From positions 48,880,052 through 48,942,051 of the forward strand of contig CM055097.1 of NCBI GenBank assembly GCA_029204225.1: DNA of 62,000 nt. The letters are read 5' to 3'. Below the pieces are notes generated by a model. The model saw only the letters and a program-made list of their open reading frames with translations. It did not search any database and was not told where the DNA came from. This document shows, piece by piece, positions 14,401 through 22,323 of the stretch (within the stretch, counting starts at the first letter, position 1; the number at the start of each line of letters is the position of its first letter). Source of the DNA: Diphasiastrum complanatum. Its lineage: Eukaryota; Streptophyta; Lycopodiopsida; Lycopodiales; Lycopodiaceae. A program made the translations under genes and the position numbers.

Positions 14401-17400
14401 TGCTACCAAAAGGGGAAGAGGATAGCTTCCTACTGGGCGCCCTCCTGCAAGCAATCTGATCACCTAAAGGCTCTGATACTATGTAGGAAATAGAAGCCTA
14501 AGGATCCAGGATCTTAACTATTCAATCACACAAAGCATTCTCAAAAGAAAGAGAGAGATGGCTAGAAACCCTCTTGTAGAAACCCGTGGACAGCCAAGGA
14601 GAACAGTCAATATTGCTTACAAAAGTGTCTCATACAAATGGGATGCACACATATACATAGTCCAAGATGACTATCTAACTTCATGACTATTGGCTATCCA
14701 ACTACTTGACTATTGACTATCCAACTTTCTATAAGTTACATAGAAAGAATAAGATACCTCCAATATGTCAAGTTGGGGTACTTAATGTCACAATTAGGTC
14801 TAGTGGACCCACGAGTCCCTACTAAGTTAAGAACATACTAACTTAGCTAACTGTAAGTTTAGTAGGCCTAATGGAGATAAATAAACCATGGTTACACAAC
14901 TCTCGACCTTTTGGGTCAAAGTAACCTATGGTAATGTAAGAGATACATCACAAAATGCACATGCACAAGGTATTCATAATTCTACTATTCCCTACTGAGT
15001 TTAACTAGATTTTTATATGCCAAACTTTCTCACACACACATTAGGTGTTTTTTTTTTGCTCTAATTTTAAGAACCGTTTCAAACAGTCCATTTGAAACGG
15101 ACTTTTTGAAACAGAGTTTAATTGAATGAAACGTGTTTCAGTGAAACATTGTTTTACATGATATCATATCATTTTATTGATATGGAAGATTATGATCAAA
15201 GTAGTGTAGCCTTATCACAAGACTCAAGTATGACTGAAGATAACAACAAACAAGGCACTTAATTGTTGCATTGCATCATCTATATGGGAAAAGATATCAT
15301 GCAACAAACACATTACACTTAGAACAAAATATTAAACAACCAAAAAAGTGAAAGAATCAATGTCTAACCTATAGTTGCCCGTTTCGACACGGAACACGTT
15401 CCATTTTGGAACTTAGCCCGGAAAAATTAAATAAAAAATTCTATTAAATTGTAATGGACAATTGGGAACCACCATACATATTCAAGGTGGTTCCCAACCT
15501 CATTGATTCACTAATTAGTGCATCTAAAATGTTGTCAACTTAGCAGCGAATGAAACCAGCACCCTAAGCCAGCAAAGTATAGGAATGGAATCGGCATGTT
15601 TGTTGGTTTGATTGCTTTTTTAATGTGTTCACAGATTTTTAAAAAGGTAAAAAATTTCGATTTAATGGCATTAAAACAGCCTTAAATAGGGTTTATAAAC
15701 ATTATGTATAGGGTTTGTGTTCCGAAACGCGAACCCTATACATAATGTTTATAATATTAATTGAATCAATTAACCCTATTTAAGGCTGTTATAATGCCAT
15801 TAAATCGGAATTCTTTCAAGTTTTAAAAAAATTTGTGAACCGAAATGTTTTACAAGTTTAGGATGACTCCGAGATATGGAAAAAATGTCTGACCATTCTC
15901 TTAAATGGAGGTAGTGCAACATTGCCAAATTTTCAGATGCTTTGAATGCCCTCGAGTTTCAGTTTGATTCCTTCTATGGTACATCAATTAGCTCAAAAGT
16001 ACTCTGGGAGTCCCAAACTTTAATGAAGCAAAATCAAGTCTGAGCGTATGGTTCAATCACATTGCTTGACTAAGCCAATGCCCTACAGATGCGCTCCGGA
16101 ACATTGCTAAACGCCCTACTTGACCAACTTACTAAGCCAAATGCTCTACAGATCCTTGCAATGGTAACTTGTTGGCTTGTGCTACGACATGTTTCACTAA
16201 CACAAATTCATTTTTCCCAAGATCTTGCAGTTAACCCTGTTGTCCAACAATTCTTATGTTAAGATAAGGAGAAAACAGTCATTCTATGATTTCAACCAAT
16301 TTCAGTTATATTCTATAGAATGAGATAGAATAAAATCCAGGATGTTGTAGGCCTTGAATTGTCCTGAATGTAATTTGAAACAGTCACATCTAAATTGTTG
16401 TTCAAATCTCAATGTATTAGAGAATCGGGTTTAAAAAAAGTAAACTGTTGCTACTTTAAGGGTTTAGGGCTTAGGGTGCAAACGATGGTTGCCTAGGTCC
16501 CTGACCACCGAGTGACTACAAAATCTTGAAGCACAATCAAGTTTGAGCGTATGCATATCAATGTGTGCATGTAGGGAATCACATTGCTTGACTAATGCTC
16601 CTAATATTTGATGTACATATCCTATTCTCAAAGCCAAGCTGATCCAAATGATCCTAATCAGTGTATCAACAATAGATATGATGAATAGTGCGTTCCGGGT
16701 CTACATATCCACAGCTCTGACATTTTGCCAAAAGGCCTCTACATAACACGGTCATGACAGTGTGATGAGCACAGACCCTAAACCCTGAATCAAGGAATCA
16801 ATTCGTCAAGACTCAATGAATCAGCAATACCTACATATTATCAGAGATCTATAGGCTCCTGCAGTAAATAAAATTTTTTACAAAAATTATTGTCAACAAA
16901 AATTTATATGTATATCAAAGTTGCACATTTTGTTCCATTCCAAAACACAATCCGGGAAATCCGATTAGGGTTTTTCGAAATGTGCACTTAATTTTTTATT
17001 TTTTTTAAAAACAAAATTGTTAGTGTGTGAAATTATCTAGACAATCTATAGATTTTTTTTTGCTACTATTAAGGATTTTTTTAGTACTTTTATGGAAAAA
17101 ATATATTAAAAAGCGCAATTCGGACAACGATACAGCGAAACCCAAGCTGGGACATGTGCATCACCAGCCAATGACCCGATGTGACCACCTGACAAGTTTT
17201 CAAAGATGCAGTGAATTGTGAGCGTCGACATCCTAGCCGTCAGTGACGAGATGCTAGCCGACAAGTAGCTAGGGTGACCAAGCAGGTATGGGAGTGGTAC
17301 CCTATGAGTCACTCAATATTCACAGGTCACAGGTAGCATGCATGCCAAGTGGACTGATCACCCATTGCTAGATGCCATGTGCGAAGTGACAGGACTAGCA

Positions 17401-19661
17401 GGTAGCGAGAGTCATAGACGGTGTGCCTACGGATGGCAGGTTCATTTTATACACCGGCCTACTTAGTTTCACGAGCTTGGAGAGACAGGTTTGGGACAAT
17501 TGGTATATATGTGTGTTTGTATCAAAGATGCAAGCCACGTTTTCAAATGTGTTTTGAGATTTTCGCCTAAAACATTGCCCTGGAACGTTCTTTTTTTTTT
17601 CTTTGGCAATACAGGATTCAAATTGCAGGTTTTTGCATGGGGGATTTGATGGTAATCCTTTTTTTTTAATTAAGCACTACAGGACCCTGTTTTTGCCAGA
17701 TACTATTAAATGTAAAATAGCCACTAAAATTCCTTGAAAGCCACGGCGAAGCAAACGAGCTTGTGGAAATTATTCCACCCGTTAAGGCACTTCTCTCGGA
17801 TAGCTAACATCCTACATAAATAAATGATAATAATTATTCATTTCATTGCAAAAAAAAAAATCAACAATGCTAAAACATTTCTACAAAGTAAATGCACAAA
17901 ATAGATTACAACCTAGAAAAATATATACCTTCGCTCATCAGAAAGCAGACATTGAAGGTCTCCCAATCCTATCCATAAACTCGTAAATGAGCCTCTTGAT
18001 CCACCAACCTCAACACATGGTACGCTGGCTGCAGCACCTCAACCAGCTGATCTACTTGTTGCAAGAAATGATCTTCAATAACTACCCTCTAGAACTTGAG
18101 TCCAGTTGGCAATCGTTGTTACGATGCCATTGTGTGAACTCAGGACTAATTGCCATCTGACACAATGCAAGTGGACTGTGGAACCTGAAACAACCTGAAG
18201 CAACCGTGCCGAGACTGGCACATTAGAATCTCAAGTCAATTCAAAAGTCTACAACTTGCAATCTTTTAAATTGCAAGACTAAATGGTCGGAAGCTTCTCC
18301 TTTTGGCACTTAACTTTTCAAACCTTATCCATGGGGTTGGAAAAGCTAAGTTCCATTGAATACAATGTGACCAATTCTATGCATTGATGATTGTCTCGAT
18401 AAAAGATTTCTCTAGCGAGAGGGGCATCCCAACCCCTCTGTGTTCAATGTCATGTGATTATGCTTGATATGATGTGCATGAGATTATTGTGTTATTTCTT
18501 CTCTATACTTCATACCTGTGAGTAATAGCATTTTCATCTCTAAGATTTTTCAATGCATGCATAGTGTATTGCCAATTAAACTAATAGATTGAAAATCCTC
18601 AACGGTCCAATTAACGACAATAAGTGTCCAAAAATATCAATGAAGTTGCGGGCTAACAGAATCATAGGCCCGAGCAAACAGAAAATTGCATGTACTTAAG
18701 TTCTTTGAAGTTCAAGAGTTTCCCACAAAATGAGTTTTCACCTCATTTACCATTGTCTAAAGACGATGCTTCTTTTATAATGAATATTGTGCACCAAGAG
18801 GGCAACAGAGAATACCACATGTAGGGCTCACCCTTAAAACAACCACTTCAATAAGTAGGAAGTCATTTGAAAATTTGACTAAAACCAACCAAAGTTGCAT
18901 TTAGGTAGACATTTTGGGAAGGGTACAAGAATTAAGTACAGGAGTCAGGTTAATAAAGTGACCGTTGACATGCTGATTCAAATCGGAAGCCTAGGATAGG
19001 ACTAAACTTTCCACAGAATGTAAGTAACCATGTCGTTGCATGGACATAATCTTCTTTGTGGTAAACATTTTAGAATGCCAAAAAAAATTCCAAAGTTACA
19101 AAGCATGATCATGGACTATGCAAAATTGTTGCAAAATATGTTCTTCCACAAATATTATTTTGGATTATTTAAGTGAATTCAGCCAAAAATATGCAATCAC
19201 AGGAAAAAAATCTTAGGGCCTATGTTGAAAGCTGAAAACTGGACAAAATTCCTAGGAAACTTAGGCTGTAAAGAATACGGAAAAGAATAACTAGGCAAAA
19301 ACGTCATGACCATCACGATGCTCTTGCAAAGATGATGAATTGATGCGGCTCCCAGTATGTCTCGCCTTTCCGCATATGTTCTGCTGTAGTAATTTGATGG
19401 CACTCGGGCAAATTTGAAGGATGTCACTCCCCTCTCATGCAAAAACCTCGAAAGACTTTCCTCGACATTGCGAGTCTGTGAGCGCTTTAAGCCGAGTGCG
19501 CCAGGATTATCCACATCCAACTGATCTGAAGCTGGTTCCGATCGATGGGTGGTAGGATAGAGATTGCTTTCAAGCTGTGCAATTCGCTGCAGTATCAGAT
19601 TCTGGCGAGATTGGAGACGTGAGAGCAGAATGTGGTGTGGTAGGCCATAGTCGTCCGCCAT
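2334..19661 (-). CDS. YbaK/aminoacyl-tRNA deacylase-like domain protein, 5 exons, 252 aa
   Basis: Joined exons (minus strand): 19661-19311, 10693-10616, 10492-10408, 2715-2627 and 2489-2334, i.e. 351+78+85+89+156 = 759 nt, 252 residues plus TGA, with no internal stop. Residues about 11-34 look helical and coiled-coil-like; about 70-245 resemble the plant proteins carrying a YbaK/ProX-type fold. Visible marks are HLCKSIVM (110-117), DRNNSKYYVIVIQ (ending at 143), LTGYEHNAVTPL (about 182-193), IPVILSEKIL and WLGGGEVDLKLG. YbaK-family proteins hydrolyse mischarged aminoacyl-tRNA; that activity is only inferred here. No transit peptide is obvious. Intron 1 is 8617 bp, intron 2 123 bp, intron 3 7692 bp, intron 4 137 bp; the long introns carry copia, gypsy, LINE, hAT and LTR insertions. 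The matching splice phases at all four junctions make the model strong. The gene looks intact, not a pseudogene. Confidence 0.88.
2627..2715 (-). CDS. Exon 4 of the YbaK-domain gene (residues 172-201)
   Basis: The acceptor is GTTTTCAG next to 2715 and the donor is GTAAGT after 2627. It encodes RLAPESDS, LTGYEHNAVTPL and ends NIP in phase 0. The glycine/histidine segment sits where YbaK-like domains have their conserved substrate-pocket loop. Confidence 0.9.
2716..3639. other. Start of intron 3 side, no recognised element
   Basis: This is the part of the 7.7-kb intron nearest exon 4. The sequence is AT-rich. I see no protein-like frame that resembles a known domain and no terminal repeats. 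Confidence 0.5.
3640..4417 (+). pseudogene. Ty3/gypsy RNase H-integrase remnant, left part
   Basis: Broken plus-strand frames read NYTTTERKVLAM (RNase H start), then RITRWLWLLQEFEF and ADHPSRL (RNase H end), then WAADIVTYL, HEGVSGEHFAFEATIKK and HCDVCQL (integrase HHCC zinc region), and VAMDYFTKWLEAKS with FYENII (integrase core). The order RNase H then integrase is that of Ty3/gypsy pol. Several frameshifts and stops show it is dead. At 4417 it is cut by another element and resumes at 6656 with the continuation ITRRGWPLELVS. It lies antisense inside intron 3 of the YbaK-domain gene. Confidence 0.85.
4418..4766 (-). repeat. 3' LTR (about 349 bp, internally deleted) of the nested element
   Basis: It aligns with 6130-6650 from its first base, but lacks about 60 bp after CTCCCATGC (near 4717) and more before its end. 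The right boundary is set by the resemblance of CCCATGACT to the other copy's ATGACA and is uncertain by some bases. Confidence 0.65.
6117..6128 (-). promoter_or_regulatory. Primer binding site (initiator tRNA-Met)
   Basis: The minus strand reads TGGTATCAGAGC, the standard plant LTR-retrotransposon primer site, one base from the LTR edge at 6130. Confidence 0.85.
6130..6650 (-). repeat. 5' LTR (521 bp) of the nested non-autonomous element
   Basis: The plus-strand ends are TGCAACG and ATGACA. A TATATATA stretch near 6338-6345 could be its promoter. It directly abuts the primer site and the right ATTAT duplication. Confidence 0.8.
6656..6880 (+). pseudogene. Ty3/gypsy integrase remnant, right part
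   Basis: Immediately after the ATTAT duplication the frame ITRRGWPLELVS follows on from FYENI at 4411, as expected for an integrase core. It becomes unreadable after about 6700. No 3' LTR is recognised before the LINE begins. Confidence 0.6.
6900..8400 (-). pseudogene. LINE (L1-type) endonuclease remnant lacking reverse transcriptase
   Basis: From 8370 leftward the minus strand reads SLNANGI, AVQET, then ECGVALAIHHN, WRLCGIYVPH and LLILGDFNMF: the APE-type endonuclease of plant LINEs with its GDFN motif. One in-frame stop (8182-8184) splits it. After a frameshift come FSDHWPIV (7760-7458 frame) and the linker region towards the RT (7440-6905), which then stops. No RT or RNase H domain is present. 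LINEs normally lose their 5' end on insertion, so loss of the 3' half points to a later deletion. It lies in the same orientation as the host gene in its intron 3. Confidence 0.8.
8401..8769. other. Intronic spacer, nothing recognised
   Basis: It may include a residue of the LINE 5' region, but I see no diagnostic motif. Confidence 0.4.
8770..9090 (-). pseudogene. hAT-type transposase (DUF659) remnant
   Basis: The minus strand from 9089 reads FVHKTKDVDM, then LWEKYGCNIISNGWSH. This matches the W-x-KYGC-x-I-x-S-x-GW signature at the start of DUF659 in plant hAT-like transposases. Further left are IINMLVSSCMGT (about 8870-8825) and DNVVQVVIENLVDY (about 8835-8790), the next two family motifs, separated by intron-like or mutated sequence. 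No terminal inverted repeats or 8-bp duplication were found. It is a fossil within intron 3. Confidence 0.7.
9091..9944. other. Intronic spacer, nothing firmly recognised
   Basis: It could hold more of the hAT remnant. A 70-bp minus-strand segment at about 9334-9403 is bounded by exon-like TTTGCAG and GTGAAC, but I recognise no domain in it. Confidence 0.35.
9945..10145. repeat. Dispersed repeat, copy 1
   Basis: The stretch from AAATTGTTGGTGTGTG through TCGGACAGTCTGTA, a T-rich run and CGGACAAC resembles 16990-17130 in the same orientation. Its nature is unknown. It may be a piece of an older element present on both sides of the copia insertion in intron 1. Confidence 0.5.
10408..10492 (-). 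CDS. Exon 3 of the YbaK-domain gene (residues 144-171 plus one base)
   Basis: The acceptor is ATGCAG, then YVARLHAEKVKKFIYSLN and a short basic run ending KTKFN. The donor after 10408 is a perfect GTAAGT. One leftover base (A) joins the TG that opens exon 4, giving Met172 across a 7.7-kb intron. That phase match supports the link between the distant exon groups. Confidence 0.88.
10616..10693 (-). CDS. Exon 2 of the YbaK-domain gene (residues 118-143)
   Basis: The acceptor is TTTCAG at the 10694 side and the donor is GTATGT after 10616. It encodes 26 residues from VNSQVHES to KYYVIVIQ in phase 0 at both ends. A DRNNSKYY segment followed by a hydrophobic beta strand is what the family shows here. 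The following intron is only 123 bp. Confidence 0.88.
10694..11048. other. Intron 1 sequence left of the copia element
   Basis: There is no coding resemblance. Several GAAACA/TTTCG-type motifs occur at 10800-10890 and recur to the right of the copia element (15060-15170), suggesting the copia element split an older repeat. Confidence 0.35.
11049..11543 (-). repeat. 3' LTR (495 bp) of the copia element
   Basis: It starts TGTTGGAATG and ends CCTACA on the minus strand. It contains two and a half tandem copies of a ~27-bp unit (ACTACTTGACTATTGGCTATCC-like, about 11245-11305), against fewer in the other LTR. Confidence 0.8.
11817..13083 (-). repeat. Duplicated post-integrase linker region
   Basis: Two diverged copies lie in the same orientation. 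13083-12571 contains GQQGPSSE repeats, DNKVDHFYEGKTRAS and CWEDAMQEEYDSL; 12395-11817 contains GQHGPC, DNKEMSYYEGKAHAS and VWEDVMPKE. This region normally occurs once, between integrase and RT. A short 30-bp tandem (10 residues, E-D-I-G-Q-Q-G-P-S-S) also lies in the first copy near 12880-12960. Confidence 0.7.
13074..13589 (-). pseudogene. copia integrase C-terminal part
   Basis: It reads TPQQNGVAERKNRT (the third catalytic residue, Glu, in its normal context), then KFWVEAVITAAYI, FGCTAYAFIP and CIFVGYSS. These are the usual copia motifs after the integrase core. The first two catalytic Asp residues are missing because that portion is deleted. Confidence 0.85.
13626..13859 (-). pseudogene. 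copia gag N-terminus fragment
   Basis: The minus strand reads MAKESESIGSLFS, then LDGTNYSLYCYMIKNLL and GLWEVVNGDEE, the classic start of copia-type gag. It stops just before the integrase fragment, so a deletion fuses gag almost directly to integrase. Confidence 0.8.
14482..14940 (-). repeat. 5' LTR (459 bp, 5'-truncated) of the copia element
   Basis: It matches 11049-11518 closely. The match stops at GGTAATGTAAG (14940), where the other LTR continues for about 25 bp to its TGTTGG start. Confidence 0.8.
14941..15626. other. Intron 1 spacer with clustered GTTTCA/TGAAAC motifs
   Basis: At 15070-15150 there are at least six GTTTCA or TGAAAC units on both strands. No gene is seen. Confidence 0.4.
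15627..15840. repeat. Foldback: 91-bp and 111-bp inverted arms, 12-nt loop
   Basis: The left arm 15627-15717 (GTTCACAGATTTTT ... TATAGGGTTTG) is the near-perfect reverse complement of 15730-15840 (CGAACCCTATA ... AATTTGTGAAC). The right arm carries one insertion of about 18-20 bp. The transcript would be a long hairpin. It could be a foldback/MITE-type element or a small-RNA source. There is no coding potential. It lies in intron 1 of the YbaK-domain gene. Confidence 0.85.
15841..19310. other. Intron 1 spacer, no gene recognised
   Basis: It includes a small duplicated phrase (AATCACATTGCTTGACTA at about 16055 and 16577, each preceded by AAGC-ATCAAGT-TGAGCGTATG). It also includes repeat copy 2 at 16990-17130. 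Everything else is AT-rich and unassigned. Confidence 0.4.
16990..17130. repeat. Dispersed repeat, copy 2
   Basis: It resembles 9945-10145 (AAAATTGTTAGTGTGTG, then AGACAATCTATAGA, a T-rich run, then TTCGGACAACG). Same orientation, diverged. Confidence 0.5.
19311..19661 (-). CDS. Exon 1 of the YbaK-domain gene (residues 1-117)
   Basis: The ATG is at 19661-19659 and starts MADDYGLPHH. This exon carries the variable N-terminus, a helical stretch and the first part of the domain, ending HLCKSIVM in phase 0. The donor is GTCATG, a weak context, but the next exon begins VNSQVHE, which continues the family pattern exactly at this point. Reading on past the donor gives an unrelated tail. Confidence 0.87.
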
Positions 19662-19708
19662 AGCTGTAGTATGAAAATTTCAAACCCTCGTTGTAGCTTT
19701 GTCTTTGT

Positions 19709-19731
19709 GCTATATGCGCTTTTTTTGGCGG
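19709..19731 (-). promoter_or_regulatory. Possible promoter elements of the YbaK-domain gene
   Basis: About 50-70 bp upstream of the ATG lie a TATA-like stretch (CATATAGC read on the minus strand, 19709-19716) and TTTGGCGG (19724-19731, plus strand), which fits the E2F consensus WTTSSCSS. Both are short matches and may be chance. Confidence 0.25.
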
Positions 19732-20068
19732 GCTTTGGCTTCTGAAGGCAACACACCTACCTATATCTGTATTATCATGTATGGGACTCTCAACTTAGGG
19801 AGGAGGCTTGGAATGCCCAAGCGGTTTTGTGTCAAGGTCACTCCACTTTTATGGAGTATAGAAGACGGCCGTGAATGGACGCAATGCAGGCCCTCAAAAG
19901 AGGAAACACTCTTTGTTAGCTACAGCCTACAACTGGAAAGGCTTTCTAAACTAGGAGTTGTGTCTCCTTCGATTACAAGAGATCAGGGTGTGCACAAAAA
20001 GTTGTCTTTTAGCATAGTTGCTTCCTCTCATATGAATGCTTTGAATTGAACCAAATAGAGTGCAAAAG

Positions 20069-20070
<2 letters not shown>
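19732..20070. other. Upstream spacer of the YbaK-domain gene, no gene recognised
   Basis: A 116-codon plus-strand open frame (19699-20049) is seen, but its first codon is TTG and it resembles nothing, so it is not called as a gene. Confidence 0.4.

Positions 20071-20122
<52 letters not shown>
20071..20122 (+). repeat. (TC)26 microsatellite
   Basis: Uninterrupted TC dinucleotides. Together with the (AG)n tract at 20330 it forms an inverted pair. Confidence 0.95.
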
Positions 20123-20125
<3 letters not shown>

Positions 20126-20326
20126 CTTTAATCTTGAAACTTGTAAAATGCAAAATGCAAAATCAGCAAATTAGCAATTTTCTATACATTAAGATCTTGC
20201 TTTTAAAATTAGAATGGATTCATGTAAGATTAAAATTTTGATTTTAGCACATAATGAAGATCTCATCCATGAAGGAGACTTTATTAAAAATGAGTGCCTG
20301 GGCTATTTATAATTGTAGTAGTATTT

Positions 20327-20329
<3 letters not shown>

Positions 20330-20391
<62 letters not shown>
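20330..20391 (+). repeat. (AG)31 microsatellite
   Basis: Uninterrupted AG dinucleotides about 200 bp from the complementary (TC)n tract. Confidence 0.95.
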
Positions 20392-20394
<3 letters not shown>

Positions 20395-22323
20395 TCAAGA
20401 CAATGTAGCCAAAATATGAGACTTATTTTTCCAATTCATCACAAAAAATGAGTGGTACATAATGAAAGTGCTTATAGTTGTAGTAGGCCACCTTTGGAAG
20501 GGCCTAAAAATATGGTTAGGCCCAAGATCTCCACCATCCATCAAATCAATGGTCTAGATTAACTATCTTGACAATGACCACACTCTCTCATGAAATATGT
20601 ACATAAAACAATATAGAAATGTCATTTGGAGTAACTTCATCCCCTCCACATGATTTTCACACATGTGGCCTTCACTTTTACCCTTGGTCAAACTATTTGA
20701 ATTTTTCATATTTAGGCCTCAAGTTGATATTTGCCAATTTGGACTACTCTCAACTTTGTCAAAAAAATCACCATCTATGCTTACCATAACCATGATAAGA
20801 CTTCATTGATGAAGATTCATTTTAAAGTATTATAAATAGTTTCCTTTCATCGATGTAGCTCCTCCTTGAAAACATCCCAAGGCTTCCATGCTTTCTTATG
20901 ACTTTCAAAACAATCCATGCCAAAATAGTTAGTCCATAACAACTTCCAAAGATCAGCACTGGACAAATCACATACTTGTATTTGCCCATTTGTACCACCT
21001 CACTCCAAGTGAGTACACATAATGTGCATCATAAAAATTGAGAAGCAACAACGATCAATCTTACTCAACATTGTGTCTAATTCGAGTGTACATATTTTCT
21101 TTTTGTTGCTCTGTCAAATTTGTTAATTCGAATCTTGTTGATTGTCTGATCAATGTTTGTATTATCTAATGCTTCCGCAAAACAATTATCTTATGTTTAG
21201 TGTTTGTCTATGTAATCAATTGTTTTAATTTTGATGATATCAAAATTAGAATCAAATAGAATCATATTTATTATGTAATTGAATATTATTCAAATTTCTA
21301 ATTTGAATTTGATAGGCATAATACATGCACTAAGGAAAATTGAAATAGCCCTTTTGGTTCTATTAAATTTTTCATTAAGCATGGAACATCATCACGTACT
21401 AAGAGGAGATTTTCAAGTTCAAAGCTTGCTAGAAATCATGTGGAAAGGACAACAATCGCATGTGCATTGCTTGAGAAAGATGGAGTTGGACCTTGGAAAT
21501 CAAAGAAGGAAGATACCAAGTTCGAGTTCAAGTACATGACAAATTTGATTTTCACTCTACATAGTAAAATGAAGTTTCATAGAATCTTGTTTGGTCTTAG
21601 TCAAAATCTTGGCATGAAGAATCACATTTTTCTTTGTGTAAAAAACAAGAATATGTAAAAATTAGAATATTATCTTTGTTTTTGGTGTTCAAATTATGTA
21701 AAATCCTAGTGTGATGCATTGGCACTTGGAAAGGGAAGTTTTGTAGCAAAACTGCCAACTAAAGTTCTTGGCATGGATGTATGAAGACAAAACTTTTGGA
21801 CCGAAGTGTACATGTAACGAAAGAAAGGCACGAATAAATGGCGACAGGTATGATAACCACATACTCTCATTGTAAGGCAAAGTTTTTCAAGATCCTGCTT
21901 AGACATCAAATACATGAGAGCACATTGTGGAGCAAAACCACCCCACCAAGTAGAAGCAACCGATCAATCTCCATTAACTTCACCCCCGAGCCAAGGAATA
22001 TGAAGCAAGAGTAGAGTGAGAGAAATTGGCAATGAATCACTAAAATTATAATGGAGTAGGGCTAGTTTATACTAGTCTTTATAGACCCAAAACCCCTCTG
22101 TGCATGTGCCCATGCAAGGCCTAAACTCCCCAAAAGCACTTTTCATTGCTATTGATACTCTACACATGCATTAATATTCCTAAATCCATGTGCTAACTCC
22201 AATTAGTGTGTTTGGGCCTCACGAGGTTATTAATTACATTATTGGCCTCGTCCAAAATAACGTGGCGTGGAAAAAATCCTCATTAGATCCAATTGTATCA
22301 CCTTCCTGTATGCTTAATTCTAA
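20392..22323. other. AT-rich spacer, no gene recognised
   Basis: Open frames at 21279-21658 (+) and 21689-21915 (-) resemble nothing I know. The right end (about 21900-22320) may contain the 3' LTR of the gypsy element that follows, but I found no second copy to prove it. Confidence 0.4.

Larger units (their letters stand above)
11049..14940 (-). mobile_element. Rearranged Ty1/copia element with both LTRs
   Basis: A 495-bp LTR (11049-11543) and a 459-bp LTR (14482-14940) are direct repeats with only scattered differences. On the minus strand the right one is the 5' LTR, followed by a primer site (14481-14469, TAGTATCAGAGCC). A purine tract AAAGAGGG (11551-11544) precedes the 3' LTR. The 5' LTR lacks the first roughly 25 bp present in the other copy (TGTTGGAATGTAAT...). 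Inside are a gag start (13859-13626), then directly the last part of integrase (13589-13074), then a post-integrase linker present twice (13083-12571 and 12395-11817). Protease, the integrase N-terminus, RT and RNase H are gone. The target duplication is unclear: GAGATA occurs near both edges but not flush. Confidence 0.85.

Noticed and set aside
16455-16480. Interstitial telomere repeat (GGGTTTAGGGCTTAGGG)
   Set aside because: Only about two imperfect units; chance is likely.
19699-20049. 116-codon plus-strand gene divergent from the YbaK-domain gene
   Set aside because: The first codon is TTG, composition looks random, and there is no family resemblance.
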